64,000 nt of DNA, from positions 54,691-118,690 of the forward strand of contig JAQGMR010000042.1 in the NCBI GenBank assembly GCA_028292265.1. The letters run 5' to 3'. The translations under genes were made by a program, and so were the position numbers. Shown one piece after another: positions 8,169-16,469 of the stretch (position 1 is its first letter; each line of letters begins with the position of its first letter). Origin of the DNA: Herminiimonas sp. (GTDB lineage: Bacteria; Pseudomonadota; Gammaproteobacteria; Burkholderiales; Burkholderiaceae_D). A model generated the notes under the pieces. It was not told the DNA's origin and searched no databases. It saw only the letters and a program-made list of their open reading frames with translations.

Positions 8169-8522
8169 ATGAAGAAATCTCTTTCCGTATCAGCAGGCTT
8201 GATCGCCTGCGCCACGCTAGTGCTCGCGGCCTCGTCCGCCATGGCAGCCAATGTTGACATCAACATTGGCGTTCCTGGCGTGTATGCGCAACCACAACCG
8301 GTCTACGTTCAGCCCCGTACGGTGTACGTGCAACCGCGGCCGGTCTATGTACATCCGCAGTACGAAAACGATTGGCGCGAGCGCCAGGTACGTGCCGTCG
8401 AGTGGCGCGACAATCCACGCAACCATGGCCAGGCGGTTAGCGCTGCCGTGCATGAGCGCAACGATGAGCGCAAGTACGAGAAGAACAAGCACAAGGAAGG
8501 CAAGCACCACGGGCATGACTGA
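8169..8522 (+). CDS. Small periplasmic/secreted protein with YVQP repeats
   Basis: 117 residues. Signal peptide MKKSLSVSAGLIACATLVL...AMA, then VDINIGVPGVY, then a Pro/Tyr-rich stretch with VYVQP/VYVHP repeats (about residues 45-65), and a highly basic, His/Lys-rich tail (HKEGKHHGHD). ATG 8169 has AGGAG nearby and is the only start giving a signal peptide. No enzymatic motif; the His-rich end could bind metal but that is speculative. Similar short PQP-repeat exported proteins are common in Burkholderiales. Confidence 0.8.
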   Translation: MKKSLSVSAGLIACATLVLAASSAMAANVDINIGVPGVYAQPQPVYVQPRTVYVQPRPVYVHPQYENDWRERQVRAVEWRDNPRNHGQAVSAAVHERNDERKYEKNKHKEGKHHGHD

Positions 8523-8627
8523 CGCGACGATGGATCGCGATGCGCGACGCATCCGGGCATAACAAATAGCTGCACGACTGCACAACACCAGAACACCAGA
8601 ACAATTTACTAAAACAAGGGGAACACC

Positions 8628-9797
8628 ATCAAAACCATTAAAACCATCAAGAGCGGCCGCGTTTTACACCTCGCCCTGCTACCGGTACTTGCACTGTCCG
8701 TCATGGCGGGTGAAGCAAGCGCGCAGCAATATAACGGCCAACAGCAATACAACGGTCAACAGCAATACAGCGGCCAGCAGCAATACAACGGACAGCAACC
8801 TACGCCGCAATATACGCAGCGTCGTGCCAACCCTTCCAACGCACCGCGCATCGAAGGCTTTAATGTGAATGAAGTGGCGAGACTGGTGCCCGGCGAAGAA
8901 CTCGACTTCAGCGTTTTTGGCACGCCAGGCGGCACAGCGACCCTGCGTATTGCTGGCGCGCGCCGCAACTTGAATCTGGTTGAAGTCGAGCCGGGCCAAT
9001 ACGAAGGCACTTACACCATCGGTTCACAAGACAAGATCGTGGCCCGCAGTGCGGTCACGGCGAATCTGCGGATTGGCAATCAGGTGGCCAGCGCCGTCCT
9101 GAGCGAGTCCTTGCAAGTAGGCGTCGGTGCTCACACGCCGGATCCGGCCAACGCGAACAATCCAAAGATTTCGCGCTTTGACGTACGGCCAACCAATGAT
9201 CTGGTTGGTGGCAACGTGCTGCCTTTCACGCTCTTCGGTACGCCAGGCGGCAAGGCGGAGATCACAATCGCGGGCTCGCGCGGCGTGTTCTTCCTGCCTG
9301 AAGTGCGGAGCGGCGAATATGCAGCGAACTACACGATCAAGCGCAGTGACCGGATCGCAACGAATAGTGTTGTGACGGCAAATCTGCGTGTCGGCGACCG
9401 AGTAACGACAACGACGCTGCAGAAGCCGTTGATGCTTGCGGCGGCGCCTGTACAAAGAATCTGCAGCAATTGCGGCACGATTGAAGCGGTGAACGTCGTC
9501 GAGACGCAGGGCGATGGCAATTACCTCGGCACCATCGGTGGCGGCGTGGTTGGCGGACTGCTGGGTAACCAGGTCGGCGGCGGTAACGGCAAAACGGTAG
9601 CAACCCTTGCCGGCGTGGTTGGCGGCGCGCTTGCTGGCCGTGCGATCGAAGGCAACGTCAAGAAATCGCAGCATGTTGAAATGGTCGTGCGCTTGCAAAA
9701 CGGCGGCACACAAACCATATCGCTGCCGTCGGACCAGGGATTCCACACTGGAGACCGGGTACGCATCAACGATGGCGTCATGACGCGCGAAATGTAA
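8628..9797 (+). CDS. Exported two-repeat beta-domain protein with glycine-zipper 2TM domain (apparent ATC start)
   Basis: Reading from ATC 8628 gives 389 residues with an excellent signal peptide: (M)KTIKTIKSGR, hydrophobic VLHLALLPVLALSVMAG, cleavage after EASA. ATC sits 5 nt behind AAGGGGA. The first ATG (8703) would start inside the signal peptide and destroy export, so a rare AUC (or the AUU at 8637) start, or a recent loss of ATG, is inferred. The mature part has YNGQQQ repeats, two related beta domains (about 60-150 and 160-250, each with an FGTPGG motif), then a glycine zipper (GGGVVGGLLGNQVGGGNG) and a basic end (FHTGDRVRINDG) like that of the lipoprotein at 5512-6132. A terminator follows at 9861. 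Confidence 0.82.
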   Translation: MKTIKTIKSGRVLHLALLPVLALSVMAGEASAQQYNGQQQYNGQQQYSGQQQYNGQQPTPQYTQRRANPSNAPRIEGFNVNEVARLVPGEELDFSVFGTPGGTATLRIAGARRNLNLVEVEPGQYEGTYTIGSQDKIVARSAVTANLRIGNQVASAVLSESLQVGVGAHTPDPANANNPKISRFDVRPTNDLVGGNVLPFTLFGTPGGKAEITIAGSRGVFFLPEVRSGEYAANYTIKRSDRIATNSVVTANLRVGDRVTTTTLQKPLMLAAAPVQRICSNCGTIEAVNVVETQGDGNYLGTIGGGVVGGLLGNQVGGGNGKTVATLAGVVGGALAGRAIEGNVKKSQHVEMVVRLQNGGTQTISLPSDQGFHTGDRVRINDGVMTREM

Positions 9798-9860
9798 GCT
9801 TCTGGTCGGTGGCCGGGACTGCCTTTGGTCCATCGCCAGGTGACTTGACAGCATAGTGAG

Positions 9861-9886
9861 CGGCCCCGTGAAAGCGGGGCCGTTTT
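9861..9886 (+). terminator. Rho-independent terminator
   Basis: Stem CGGCCCCG (9861-9868) with CGGGGCCG (9875-9882), 6-nt loop, then TTTT, about 60 bp after the glycine-zipper gene. Confidence 0.87.
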
Positions 9887-10175
9887 ACGTTCATGATTTG
9901 CTTTTCGTTGCCGCACGCGGTACTGGCGTCCTGTTGGCCACCTCTTCCAAATGGTGCCGTTGCAGCGCCTCGCAGTACCGCTGCAATGTGCGCAGTTGCC
10001 CTGTTCCTGTTCCTGTGGCTGTGCCGATGCGACAGCTGCGCCATGGCGTTGCGTATTTGCAGCAGAAAACACATGCACCGTACGTCAACGCACGGAAAAT
10101 TCTGCTGCCGCGCGAGACAATGGTCTCACGCTGAAAAGAGGCGAAAACATTGAAAAGAAATTGAGGGCGAGAACC
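9887..10175. other. Intergenic, no supported gene
   Basis: Between the terminator and the small membrane protein. A minus-strand frame ending at 9891 has a helical-looking C-terminus (QLRTLQRYCEALQRHHLEE), but no start or ribosome site supports it; at most it is a gene remnant. Confidence 0.4.
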
Positions 10176-10439
10176 ATGAACAGACGAATTTGCGGCGGCG
10201 TTATATGTTGGGGAGCCTTTGCCGTGTGCACCGGTCTGGTCGCGATGAACGCGCCGATGCTGCATCCCGTTGGCCTGATCGCCAGGTTCCTCACCTTCTC
10301 CTCACCGGACCAGGAAGACATATTCTTGCTCGCGGGCGGCATGGTTACGCTGCTGGTTGGCCTCGTCGGCCTGATCGGCGTAGTGGGTCGTTTTCCAGGA
10401 TTTACCTCACCTTCAAGCGGATTTACTGGCGGCGCATAA
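10176..10439 (+). CDS. Small membrane protein of unknown function
   Basis: 87 residues with two hydrophobic segments: GGVICWGAFAVCTGLVAM near the N-terminus and FLLAGGMVTLLVGLVGLIGVVG near residue 60, joined by a loop FLTFSSPDQED. The C-terminal tail is Ser/Gly-rich. ATG 10176 follows GAGGGCGAG; upstream frame extensions are unlike protein. No family recognised. Confidence 0.65.
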   Translation: MNRRICGGVICWGAFAVCTGLVAMNAPMLHPVGLIARFLTFSSPDQEDIFLLAGGMVTLLVGLVGLIGVVGRFPGFTSPSSGFTGGA

Positions 10440-10458
10440 ATGTCCGTTGCAGCTTGCA

Positions 10459-10562
10459 AATCAGCTTTCAGAATCAGCTTTCAGAATCAGCTCTTACCAC
10501 AGCCTTTAGCATCGGCTCGCAGAAGCAGCTTCCACAAGCAGCTTTCGAAAGCATCCTTCAAA
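10459..10562. repeat. 13-bp degenerate tandem array, about eight copies
   Basis: Period 13 from AATCAGCTTTCAG (10459, 10472, identical) through AATCAGCTCTTAC, CACAGCCTTTAGC, ATCGGCTCGCAGA, AGCAGCTTCCACA, AGCAGCTTTCGAA to AGCATCCTTCAAA. The core AGC-TT persists. It sits between the small membrane protein and a terminator. Confidence 0.8.
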
Positions 10563-10572
10563 AGCGCATAAA

Positions 10573-10611
10573 AAATCCCCTCTCTATCGACAAGACGGAG
10601 AGGGGATTTTC
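10573..10611. terminator. Bidirectional terminator between convergent genes
   Basis: 13-bp perfect stem AAAATCCCCTCTC (10573-10585) with GAGAGGGGATTTT (10599-10611) and a 13-nt loop. A-rich on the left and T-rich on the right, it can stop transcription from both sides. Confidence 0.88.
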
Positions 10612-10718
10612 AAACACGAAGCCCTGATGCACACTGGCGACTAACCAGCGGACCAGGTCATCAATACAACAGGGCGTTCAGGCATGGTCCGTTTATTAAG
10701 GCACGTGCCTGAGCCGAA

Positions 10719-10931
10719 TTACTTTACCTGATTGCCGATGAGGCCGCCGATTGCCGCGCCGCCAACGGTACCGATCGCGCTACCGTTGGTCAGCACAGCA
10801 CCGGCAACGGCGCCAGCGCCAGCGCCGACGGCCGTGTGCGTTTCATTGCGTGACATGCCGGCGCAACCGGTCAGTGCCACGGCAAAAACGATGGTGGCGG
10901 TCTGCATTGCGACGATTTTGATGGTTTTCAT
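10719..10931 (-). CDS. Short glycine-zipper lipoprotein (OsmB-like)
   Basis: 70 residues: signal peptide with lipobox ALTGC, then a compact glycine zipper (VGAGAGAVAGAVL, VGGAAIGGLIGNQ) ending in VK. Size and layout resemble OsmB-type osmotically induced lipoproteins. ATG 10931 follows AAGGAC. It lies downstream of the BON lipoprotein on the same strand with a 70-bp gap, so the two may share a message. Third glycine-zipper protein in 5.5 kb. Confidence 0.85.
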   Translation of the reverse strand: MKTIKIVAMQTATIVFAVALTGCAGMSRNETHTAVGAGAGAVAGAVLTNGSAIGTVGGAAIGGLIGNQVK

Positions 10932-11001
10932 TTTGGTGTCCTTTTAGTGAATAGATATGGATCAAACGGCGACGGCCACGTTAATGCAGCCGTCATGGCC
11001 A

Positions 11002-11313
11002 TTACTTAACGCGCATGTCATTGCGAACTGATTGCACGCCATTCACGCCGCGGGCAACGCTCACTGCTGTCGCAATGTTCTCGTTCGAGCGGACGAAGCC
11101 GCTTAACTGCACGACGCCCTTGAAGGTCTCGACATTGATCTCGGCGACCTTGAGTGACGGCTCTTTCAAAATGGCGGCCTTGACCGAAGTCGTTATGGCG
11201 CTGTCATTGACGTATTGACCGGTGCTTTCCTGAGTGCGGGTCGAAGCACAACCAACAACGGCGGTCAGCATGAGTGCGGCGAGCAGGGTCGAAACGAGTT
11301 TGAGGTTTTTCAT
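11002..11313 (-). CDS. BON-domain lipoprotein (OsmY-like)
   Basis: 103 residues. Signal peptide with lipobox AVVGC, then one BON domain: VNDSAITTSVKAAIL, EINVETFKGVVQLSGFV, ending VQSVRNDMRVK. BON domains bind phospholipid surfaces and occur in periplasmic stress proteins. ATG 11313 gives the signal peptide; upstream frame rejected. A close paralogue lies at 33240-33551 with the same ends (EINVETFKGV-QLSGFV, SVRNDM-VK). Confidence 0.9.
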   Translation of the reverse strand: MKNLKLVSTLLAALMLTAVVGCASTRTQESTGQYVNDSAITTSVKAAILKEPSLKVAEINVETFKGVVQLSGFVRSNENIATAVSVARGVNGVQSVRNDMRVK

Positions 11314-11668
11314 TATGGTTTTCCCGGTGAGTTTCGGTCCGTCGCCGCGGATTGCGGTGAAGCGGCCGATGCATGTCGCGCCTTGCGGCTTGCGGCAACT
11401 GCGAGGTCGATGACATGTCAAGGCAGTGGGCACAGATTGAGGCTTTGAAGGGGAAGGGTCTGTTCGGCAACACACACAGCTTTGTCGTTATGGAAACGAT
11501 GTTGGCGCGATGCCAAGACGCGTTGTGTGCGGCAGCACACAGACCGCAGTAATGTGCGGCACTATCTTGCGCATATGAATGTTTGCAGGGGTTTTGCTGC
11601 ATGGGGCGTGGTACCTTATCTGCCTCTCCAACTCGTCCGATTGTTGAATCGTAGACACAAAATCAACC
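11314..11668. other. 355-bp divergent promoter region with a TGTGTGC dyad
   Basis: Separates the BON lipoprotein (minus) from the Crp/Fnr-type regulator (plus). Apart from the dyad listed at 11524-11541 no gene is supported. Confidence 0.5.
11524..11541. promoter_or_regulatory. Inverted repeat upstream of the Crp/Fnr-type regulator
   Basis: TGTGTGC-N4-GCACACA, about 130 bp before the regulator start. A plausible operator, possibly autoregulatory; it does not match the classical CRP (TGTGA-N6-TCACA) or FNR box closely. Confidence 0.4.
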
Positions 11669-12409
11669 ATGCACGATCCTAATCAGAATCACCTGTTGGC
11701 AGCCTTGCTCGATGCGGAATTCGATCGTCTTTCCCCGCACCTGGAGCTGGTTCCCATGTTGCTCGGCGACGTGTTGTATGAGTCGAGTGCCAAGCTGCAA
11801 TACGTCTACTTTCCAACGACCTCGATCGTTTCGCTGCACTATGTTCTGGAGAACGGTGGTTCTTCCGAGTCGGCCGGCGTCGGCAACGAAGGCGTTCTGG
11901 GAGTATCCGTATTCATGGGGGGAGGTTCAACGCCCAGTCGTGCCGTGGTTCAGACCGGCGGCCACGGCTACCGCCTTAAGGCGCATGTGCTGATGGAAGA
12001 ATTCAATCGTGCTGGTCCGGTGTTGCGCCTGTTGCTGCGCTACACCCAGGCGCTGATGACCCAAATGTCTCAGACGGCCGTTTGCAATCGGCACCACTCA
12101 GTGGAGCAGCAGTTGTGTCGCTGGCTGTTGTTGACGCTAGACCGGTTGCCTACAAATGAACTGACCATGACCCAGGAGCTGATCGCAAACATGCTTGGCG
12201 TACGCCGGGAAGGCGTAACCGAGGCTGCAGGCAGGTTGCAGACAGCGGGATACATCCGCTATCGCCGCGGCCACATAACTGTCCTGAATCGATCCGGTCT
12301 TGAAGGGGCTGTTTGCGAATGCTACGCGGTAGTCCGCAAGGAAGTTTTACGACTGCTGTCCGATGTGCGGCAGCGCCAGGCGCCCGCGATCGTGAGCCGC
12401 GTGGCATGA
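11669..12409 (+). CDS. Crp/Fnr-family transcriptional regulator
   Basis: 246 residues. The N-terminal half (about 20-140) is a cyclic-nucleotide-binding-like beta roll (VYFPTTSIVSLHYVLENG), without the Cys cluster of FNR and without a clear cAMP phosphate-binding RxS motif. The C-terminal half (about 150-225) is a winged helix-turn-helix: LTMTQELIANMLGVRREGVT is the recognition unit, followed by GYIRYRRGHITVLNR. This subtype is common in Burkholderiales and often has unknown ligands. Neighbours downstream are a hybrid kinase and a response regulator. Confidence 0.9.
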   Translation: MHDPNQNHLLAALLDAEFDRLSPHLELVPMLLGDVLYESSAKLQYVYFPTTSIVSLHYVLENGGSSESAGVGNEGVLGVSVFMGGGSTPSRAVVQTGGHGYRLKAHVLMEEFNRAGPVLRLLLRYTQALMTQMSQTAVCNRHHSVEQQLCRWLLLTLDRLPTNELTMTQELIANMLGVRREGVTEAAGRLQTAGYIRYRRGHITVLNRSGLEGAVCECYAVVRKEVLRLLSDVRQRQAPAIVSRVA

Positions 12410-12555
12410 GCAAGCAGCAGGTCGCAAGGGTGCTGCATTCATAGCAGCTTTATAAACCGACCGGAGCATAGACCCTTCGAGGTCCGGGATTTTTGCTTCC
12501 TTTCCGGCCTCTGCCGGCGACAGCGCTTCACCTGAATCAATATTGGATTCAATCT

Positions 12556-14871
12556 ATGTCTGGAATGGAAAAGGCGTCGATCGATCGGCTCAAGTCAATT
12601 GGACTCGGCATGACGCTGGCCGTCATGCTGCTCCTTGGCGGCATCGTGATAAGCCATGCACTGCGCGAGGTCGTGCCGGTTGAGGTGATCGAGGCTGGCA
12701 CCGGCTTGCTGCTGGCATTCGGTGTCCTGCTCTACGCCTGCGTGAAGTGGCTGACGCGTGAGCGGACACCTGCCCTGTCGCGGCGAGGGGCCGTGCGACA
12801 AACCTTCCTGAAGGCTGAAGCGCTGCAATACGCCATCTTCAACAGCGCCAATTTCTCCGGCATCGCGACCGATGCGCAGGGTGTGATCCAGATCTTCAAC
12901 GTCGGCGCCGAACGCATGCTTGGCTACAAGGCGGCGGACGTTGTCGACAAGATCACGCCGGCCGGCATCTCGGACGCGAAGGAATTGATCGCCCGCGCAC
13001 AGGCCCTCAGCAGCGAGCTGGGTACGCCGATCACGCCAGGCTTTGAAGCGCTGGTTTTCAAGGCTTCACGCGGCATCGAAGATATTTATGAATTGACCTA
13101 CATTCGCAAGGACGGCAGCCGCTTCCCTGCGGTCGTCTCGGTCACGGCACTGCGCGACGCGGAAGACAAGGTTATTGGTTACCTGCTGATCGGCACCGAC
13201 AATACGGCGCGCAAGCGGGTTGAAGCCGAACAGGCCCTGCTTGACCAGCGTCTGCGCGATCAGCAGTTTTATACGCGCTCGCTAATTGAATCCAACATCG
13301 ACGCCTTGATGACGACCGACCCGCGCGGCATTATCAGCGACGTCAATCAGCAAATGGAAGCCCTGACCGGCTGCACGCGCGATGAACTGATTGGTGCGCC
13401 GTTCAAGAATTATTTCACCGACCCGGAACGCGCCGAAGCCGCGATCACCCGCGTGCTGCGTGAAGGCAAGGTGACGAACTACGAGTTGACCGCGCATGAC
13501 CGGGCCGGCAAGGAAACCGTGGTCTCCTACAACGCCACGACCTTCCATGATCGCGATCGCAACCTGCAGGGCGTGTTCGCCGCGGCGCGCGACGTGACAG
13601 ACCGCAAGCGCTTCGAGCATACGCTGCAGGTCAACAATCTTGAACTGGAAAGCGCGAAGGCCGCTGCAGAAACAGCCAACCGCGCAAAATCAGAATTCCT
13701 GTCGAGCATGAGCCATGAGCTGCGTACGCCGCTTAATGCGGTGCTCGGTTTTGCGCAACTCATGGCATCGGAATCGCCACCCCCGACTTCGGAACAGAAG
13801 CAATCGATAGACCAGATTTTGCAGGCTGGCTGGTATCTGCTGCGCCTGATCAACGAAATTCTCGATCTCGCAATGATCGAATCCGGCAAGGTGACCATCG
13901 AGCAGGAGGCCATGGTGCTGACGGACGTGCTTCAGGACTGCGAGGCAATGATAGAACCGCAGGCCCAGCAGCGCGGCATACGCATGACGTTTCCGCGCCT
14001 GGACAGCCAGTTCTGCATCCACGCTGACCGGGTACGTGTGAAGCAAGTCATGATCAACTTGCTGTCGAACGCCATCAAGTACAACCGCGATGGCGGCGAG
14101 GTCGTTGTCGAGTGCACCATTAGCGGCGAAAATCGGGTACGGGTCAGCGTCAAGGATACCGGCGCCGGTCTCGCGCCCGCGCAGCTTGAGCAACTGTTCC
14201 AGCCGTTCAACCGGCTTGGCCAGGAGGCTGGCGCGGAAGAGGGTACCGGCATTGGCCTCGTCGTCACCAAGCAACTGGTCGAGTTGATGGGTGGCGTGAT
14301 CGGTGTGGAGAGCCGGGTCGGCGATGGCAGCGTCTTCTGGTTTGAGCTTGCGATCTCCGGCGCGCCGCAACTCCTGCCCATGCCGGCGCACCAATCCGAT
14401 GTGCCGCTGGCTGGCAAGACCGTCGTGCACGGTCCGTCATCGAAGCGTACCTTGCTATACGTTGAAGACAACCCGGCCAACCTGAGCCTGGTTGAACAAC
14501 TTATTGCCCGGCGCAGCGACCTGGAATTATTGACGGCAATCGATGGCCATCTCGGCATCCAGATGGCACGGGCCCACCAGCCGGACGTTATCCTGATGGA
14601 CATCAATTTGCCGGGCATCAGCGGATTCGGCGCACTCAAGGTTTTGCGCGACGATCCAACGACGGCGCACATTCCTGTCCTGGCGCTGTCGGCCAATGCG
14701 GTGCCGAGTGATATCGAGAAGGGGCTTGAGGCTGGCTTCTTCCGCTATCTGACCAAGCCGATCAAGGTGGTCGAATTCATGGATGCGCTGGACACCGCGC
14801 TGTACTACGCGGCCGAACACGGCATGGCGGACATCGACGGGTTGGCCTATCGTCGCCGCGCGGCAGATTAA
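12556..14871 (+). CDS. Hybrid sensor histidine kinase (2 TM, PAS-PAS-HisKA-HATPase-REC)
   Basis: 771 residues from ATG 12556; an in-frame TTG at 12493 and ATG at 12565 are alternatives and no strong ribosome site decides. Two membrane helices (about 15-35 and 42-62) are followed by two PAS domains (about 95-230 and 250-365), HisKA with the phosphoacceptor in SMSHELRTPLNA (His387), HATPase_c with NLLSNAIKYN, DTGAGL and GTGIGL boxes, and a receiver with YVEDNPANLSL, Asp682 in LMDINLPG and the switch lysine in LTKPIK. The internal receiver suggests a phosphorelay. The receiver-PAS gene starts 19 bp downstream and is the likely partner. Confidence 0.92.
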   Translation: MSGMEKASIDRLKSIGLGMTLAVMLLLGGIVISHALREVVPVEVIEAGTGLLLAFGVLLYACVKWLTRERTPALSRRGAVRQTFLKAEALQYAIFNSANFSGIATDAQGVIQIFNVGAERMLGYKAADVVDKITPAGISDAKELIARAQALSSELGTPITPGFEALVFKASRGIEDIYELTYIRKDGSRFPAVVSVTALRDAEDKVIGYLLIGTDNTARKRVEAEQALLDQRLRDQQFYTRSLIESNIDALMTTDPRGIISDVNQQMEALTGCTRDELIGAPFKNYFTDPERAEAAITRVLREGKVTNYELTAHDRAGKETVVSYNATTFHDRDRNLQGVFAAARDVTDRKRFEHTLQVNNLELESAKAAAETANRAKSEFLSSMSHELRTPLNAVLGFAQLMASESPPPTSEQKQSIDQILQAGWYLLRLINEILDLAMIESGKVTIEQEAMVLTDVLQDCEAMIEPQAQQRGIRMTFPRLDSQFCIHADRVRVKQVMINLLSNAIKYNRDGGEVVVECTISGENRVRVSVKDTGAGLAPAQLEQLFQPFNRLGQEAGAEEGTGIGLVVTKQLVELMGGVIGVESRVGDGSVFWFELAISGAPQLLPMPAHQSDVPLAGKTVVHGPSSKRTLLYVEDNPANLSLVEQLIARRSDLELLTAIDGHLGIQMARAHQPDVILMDINLPGISGFGALKVLRDDPTTAHIPVLALSANAVPSDIEKGLEAGFFRYLTKPIKVVEFMDALDTALYYAAEHGMADIDGLAYRRRAAD

Positions 14872-14890
14872 CGATTTTGGGAAGAACGAC

Positions 14891-15781
14891 ATGCTTGAAC
14901 CATCCGAAATACTCAACGCCAGCATCCTGATCGTTGATGACCAGCTTGCCAATGTCCAGCTTCTGGAACGAATGTTGCGCAATGCAGGCTACTTGCGCAT
15001 TTCGTCCACCATGGATCCGCGTGCGGTGTGCCCACAGCACCTGGCGCATCGCTACGACCTGATCCTGCTGGATTTGCAAATGCCGGAAATGGATGGCTTC
15101 GAAGTCATCGAGGGGCTGAAAAAGATCGAGACCGACGGCTATCTGCCTGTGCTTGTCATCACAGCGCAACCTGGGCACAAACTGCGTGCACTGCAGGCCG
15201 GCGCCAAGGACTTCGTCAGCAAGCCGTTCGACCTGATTGAAGTGCAGACGCGTATTCACAACATGCTTGAAGTGCGGCTGCTCTATCGCAAGCTCGACAA
15301 CTACAACAAGGTACTCGAACAGACTGTGCTGGAGCGCACCGCCGAACTGCGCGAGAGCGAAGCGCGCTTCAAGAGCTTTACCGAGTTGTCATCCGACTGG
15401 TACTGGGAGCAGGACGCGCTCGGAAAGTTTACCCGTACGTCTGGCCCGGTCCTGGAAATGCTCGGGCTCGAACCGGAGGATTTGCATGGCAATGCCGGCG
15501 CCCCCGGAACGCCCGCGTCCGGACGCTGGAATGCGGCGGAACGTGCCGTGCTGGTCGCCAATATTGCGTCGCGCCAGCCATTCCTCGATTTCGTCTACAG
15601 CCGCAGTAACGACGATGGCACGATCCAATACCTGCAGGTCAGCGGCGAACCGATGTTTGATACCGAGTGCCGCTTCACCGGCTACCGCGGTATTGGCATG
15701 GATGTCACCGACCGGATGCGCCGGGAAGTATCGACTCAGGCGGTGCCAGCAGCGGGTGCGGTTGCGCCACGCCCTGCCTGA
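14891..15781 (+). CDS. Receiver-PAS response regulator
   Basis: 296 residues. Receiver domain at about 10-125 (ILIVDDQLANVQLLER, phosphoacceptor Asp61 in LLDLQMPEMDG, Lys in VSKPFD), a coiled linker (LEQTVLERTAELRESEARF), then a PAS/PAC domain at about 155-275 (FTELSSDWYWEQD, FTGYRGIGMDVTDR). There is no DNA-binding or catalytic output domain, so it probably signals by protein contact. ATG 14891 lies behind GGGAAGAACG. Its 3' end overlaps the convergent membrane-protein gene by 46 bp. Confidence 0.9.
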   Translation: MLEPSEILNASILIVDDQLANVQLLERMLRNAGYLRISSTMDPRAVCPQHLAHRYDLILLDLQMPEMDGFEVIEGLKKIETDGYLPVLVITAQPGHKLRALQAGAKDFVSKPFDLIEVQTRIHNMLEVRLLYRKLDNYNKVLEQTVLERTAELRESEARFKSFTELSSDWYWEQDALGKFTRTSGPVLEMLGLEPEDLHGNAGAPGTPASGRWNAAERAVLVANIASRQPFLDFVYSRSNDDGTIQYLQVSGEPMFDTECRFTGYRGIGMDVTDRMRREVSTQAVPAAGAVAPRPA

Positions 15782-16269
15782 ACCCGTAACGCAAGCCGCA
15801 ACAGGCGGACTGCCCTAGACAGGAAGGCGCCACTGAAGGCGCCGTACAGCGCGGCAACTGCGATTGCCGTGCCAGACTGGTGCATCAGCGCCGGCTGCAA
15901 TGCCAGCATCACGCCCACCACGTACTTGGTCAAGAAAATCCCCATCATCAGCCCTAGCGGGATCCAGCTTCCAGGCAGGAAGAACCGGCGCGTGTCCGGA
16001 TCGTAGCGGGTCTGCGCGGCCAGCGGCCGTGAAAGTATGAATACCGCGACGCCAACCGCCGCCGCCAGCCAGGCCAGCAAAACCGCGGAGGCGCTGCCGA
16101 AGGCACTCACCGTTCCGTACAGCGAAAGCCCGGCCATTGCCAGCGACGTGACGGTGGCACGCCGCAAGCCGACGGTCCGGTTGAGCGACTGACTGATACC
16201 CAAGGTGAGCAGACCCAGGAAAAGTCCCCAGACCCACACCGGTGTGTTGCGAATGACTTGTTCAAACAT
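15736..16269 (-). CDS. DUF6622-like polytopic membrane protein
   Basis: 177 residues with about five hydrophobic segments: VWGLFLGLLTLGI, VTSLAMAGLSLYG, AVLLAWLAAAVGVAVFIL, a helix around LGLMMGIFLTKYVVG, and GTAIAVAALYGAFSG. The N-terminus MFEQVIRNTPVWVWGLFLGL is typical of small proteins annotated as DUF6622. ATG 16269 is preceded by GGAGAATCGTC. No catalytic motif. The last 46 bp are shared, antisense, with the receiver-PAS gene. Confidence 0.75.
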   Translation of the reverse strand: MFEQVIRNTPVWVWGLFLGLLTLGISQSLNRTVGLRRATVTSLAMAGLSLYGTVSAFGSASAVLLAWLAAAVGVAVFILSRPLAAQTRYDPDTRRFFLPGSWIPLGLMMGIFLTKYVVGVMLALQPALMHQSGTAIAVAALYGAFSGAFLSRAVRLLRLALRVQAGRGATAPAAGTA

Positions 16270-16373
16270 GACGATTCTCCAATCTGTGGTTGCGATGGAG
16301 CGATCGTAGGGGGCAGCCTTTTCTCTGCGAACCGCTTTGCGACGAGTCGTCGAAACGGTGGAGCGAAACCCTG

Positions 16374-16450
16374 AAAACCGGGGGCAGACCGAGGTCACAC
16401 GAAAACCGGGACAGTCTAGAAAACCGGGTTACCTCGGTCTGTCCCCGATT
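16374..16450. repeat. REP-like palindromic element (GGGGCAGACCGAGGT arms)
   Basis: Left arm GGGGCAGACCGAGGT (16381-16395) and right arm ACCTCGGTCTGTCCCC (16431-16446) pair over 15 bp with one bulge. Between them are two more AAAACCGGG-type half units (CGAAAACCGGGACAGTCTAG, AAAACCGGGTT). The AAAACCGGGG(A)CAGACC signature resembles dispersed REP-type repeats of Burkholderiales. No REP-associated transposase is nearby. Confidence 0.6.
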
Positions 16451-16469
16451 CTTCCAACTCTTCGATTCT

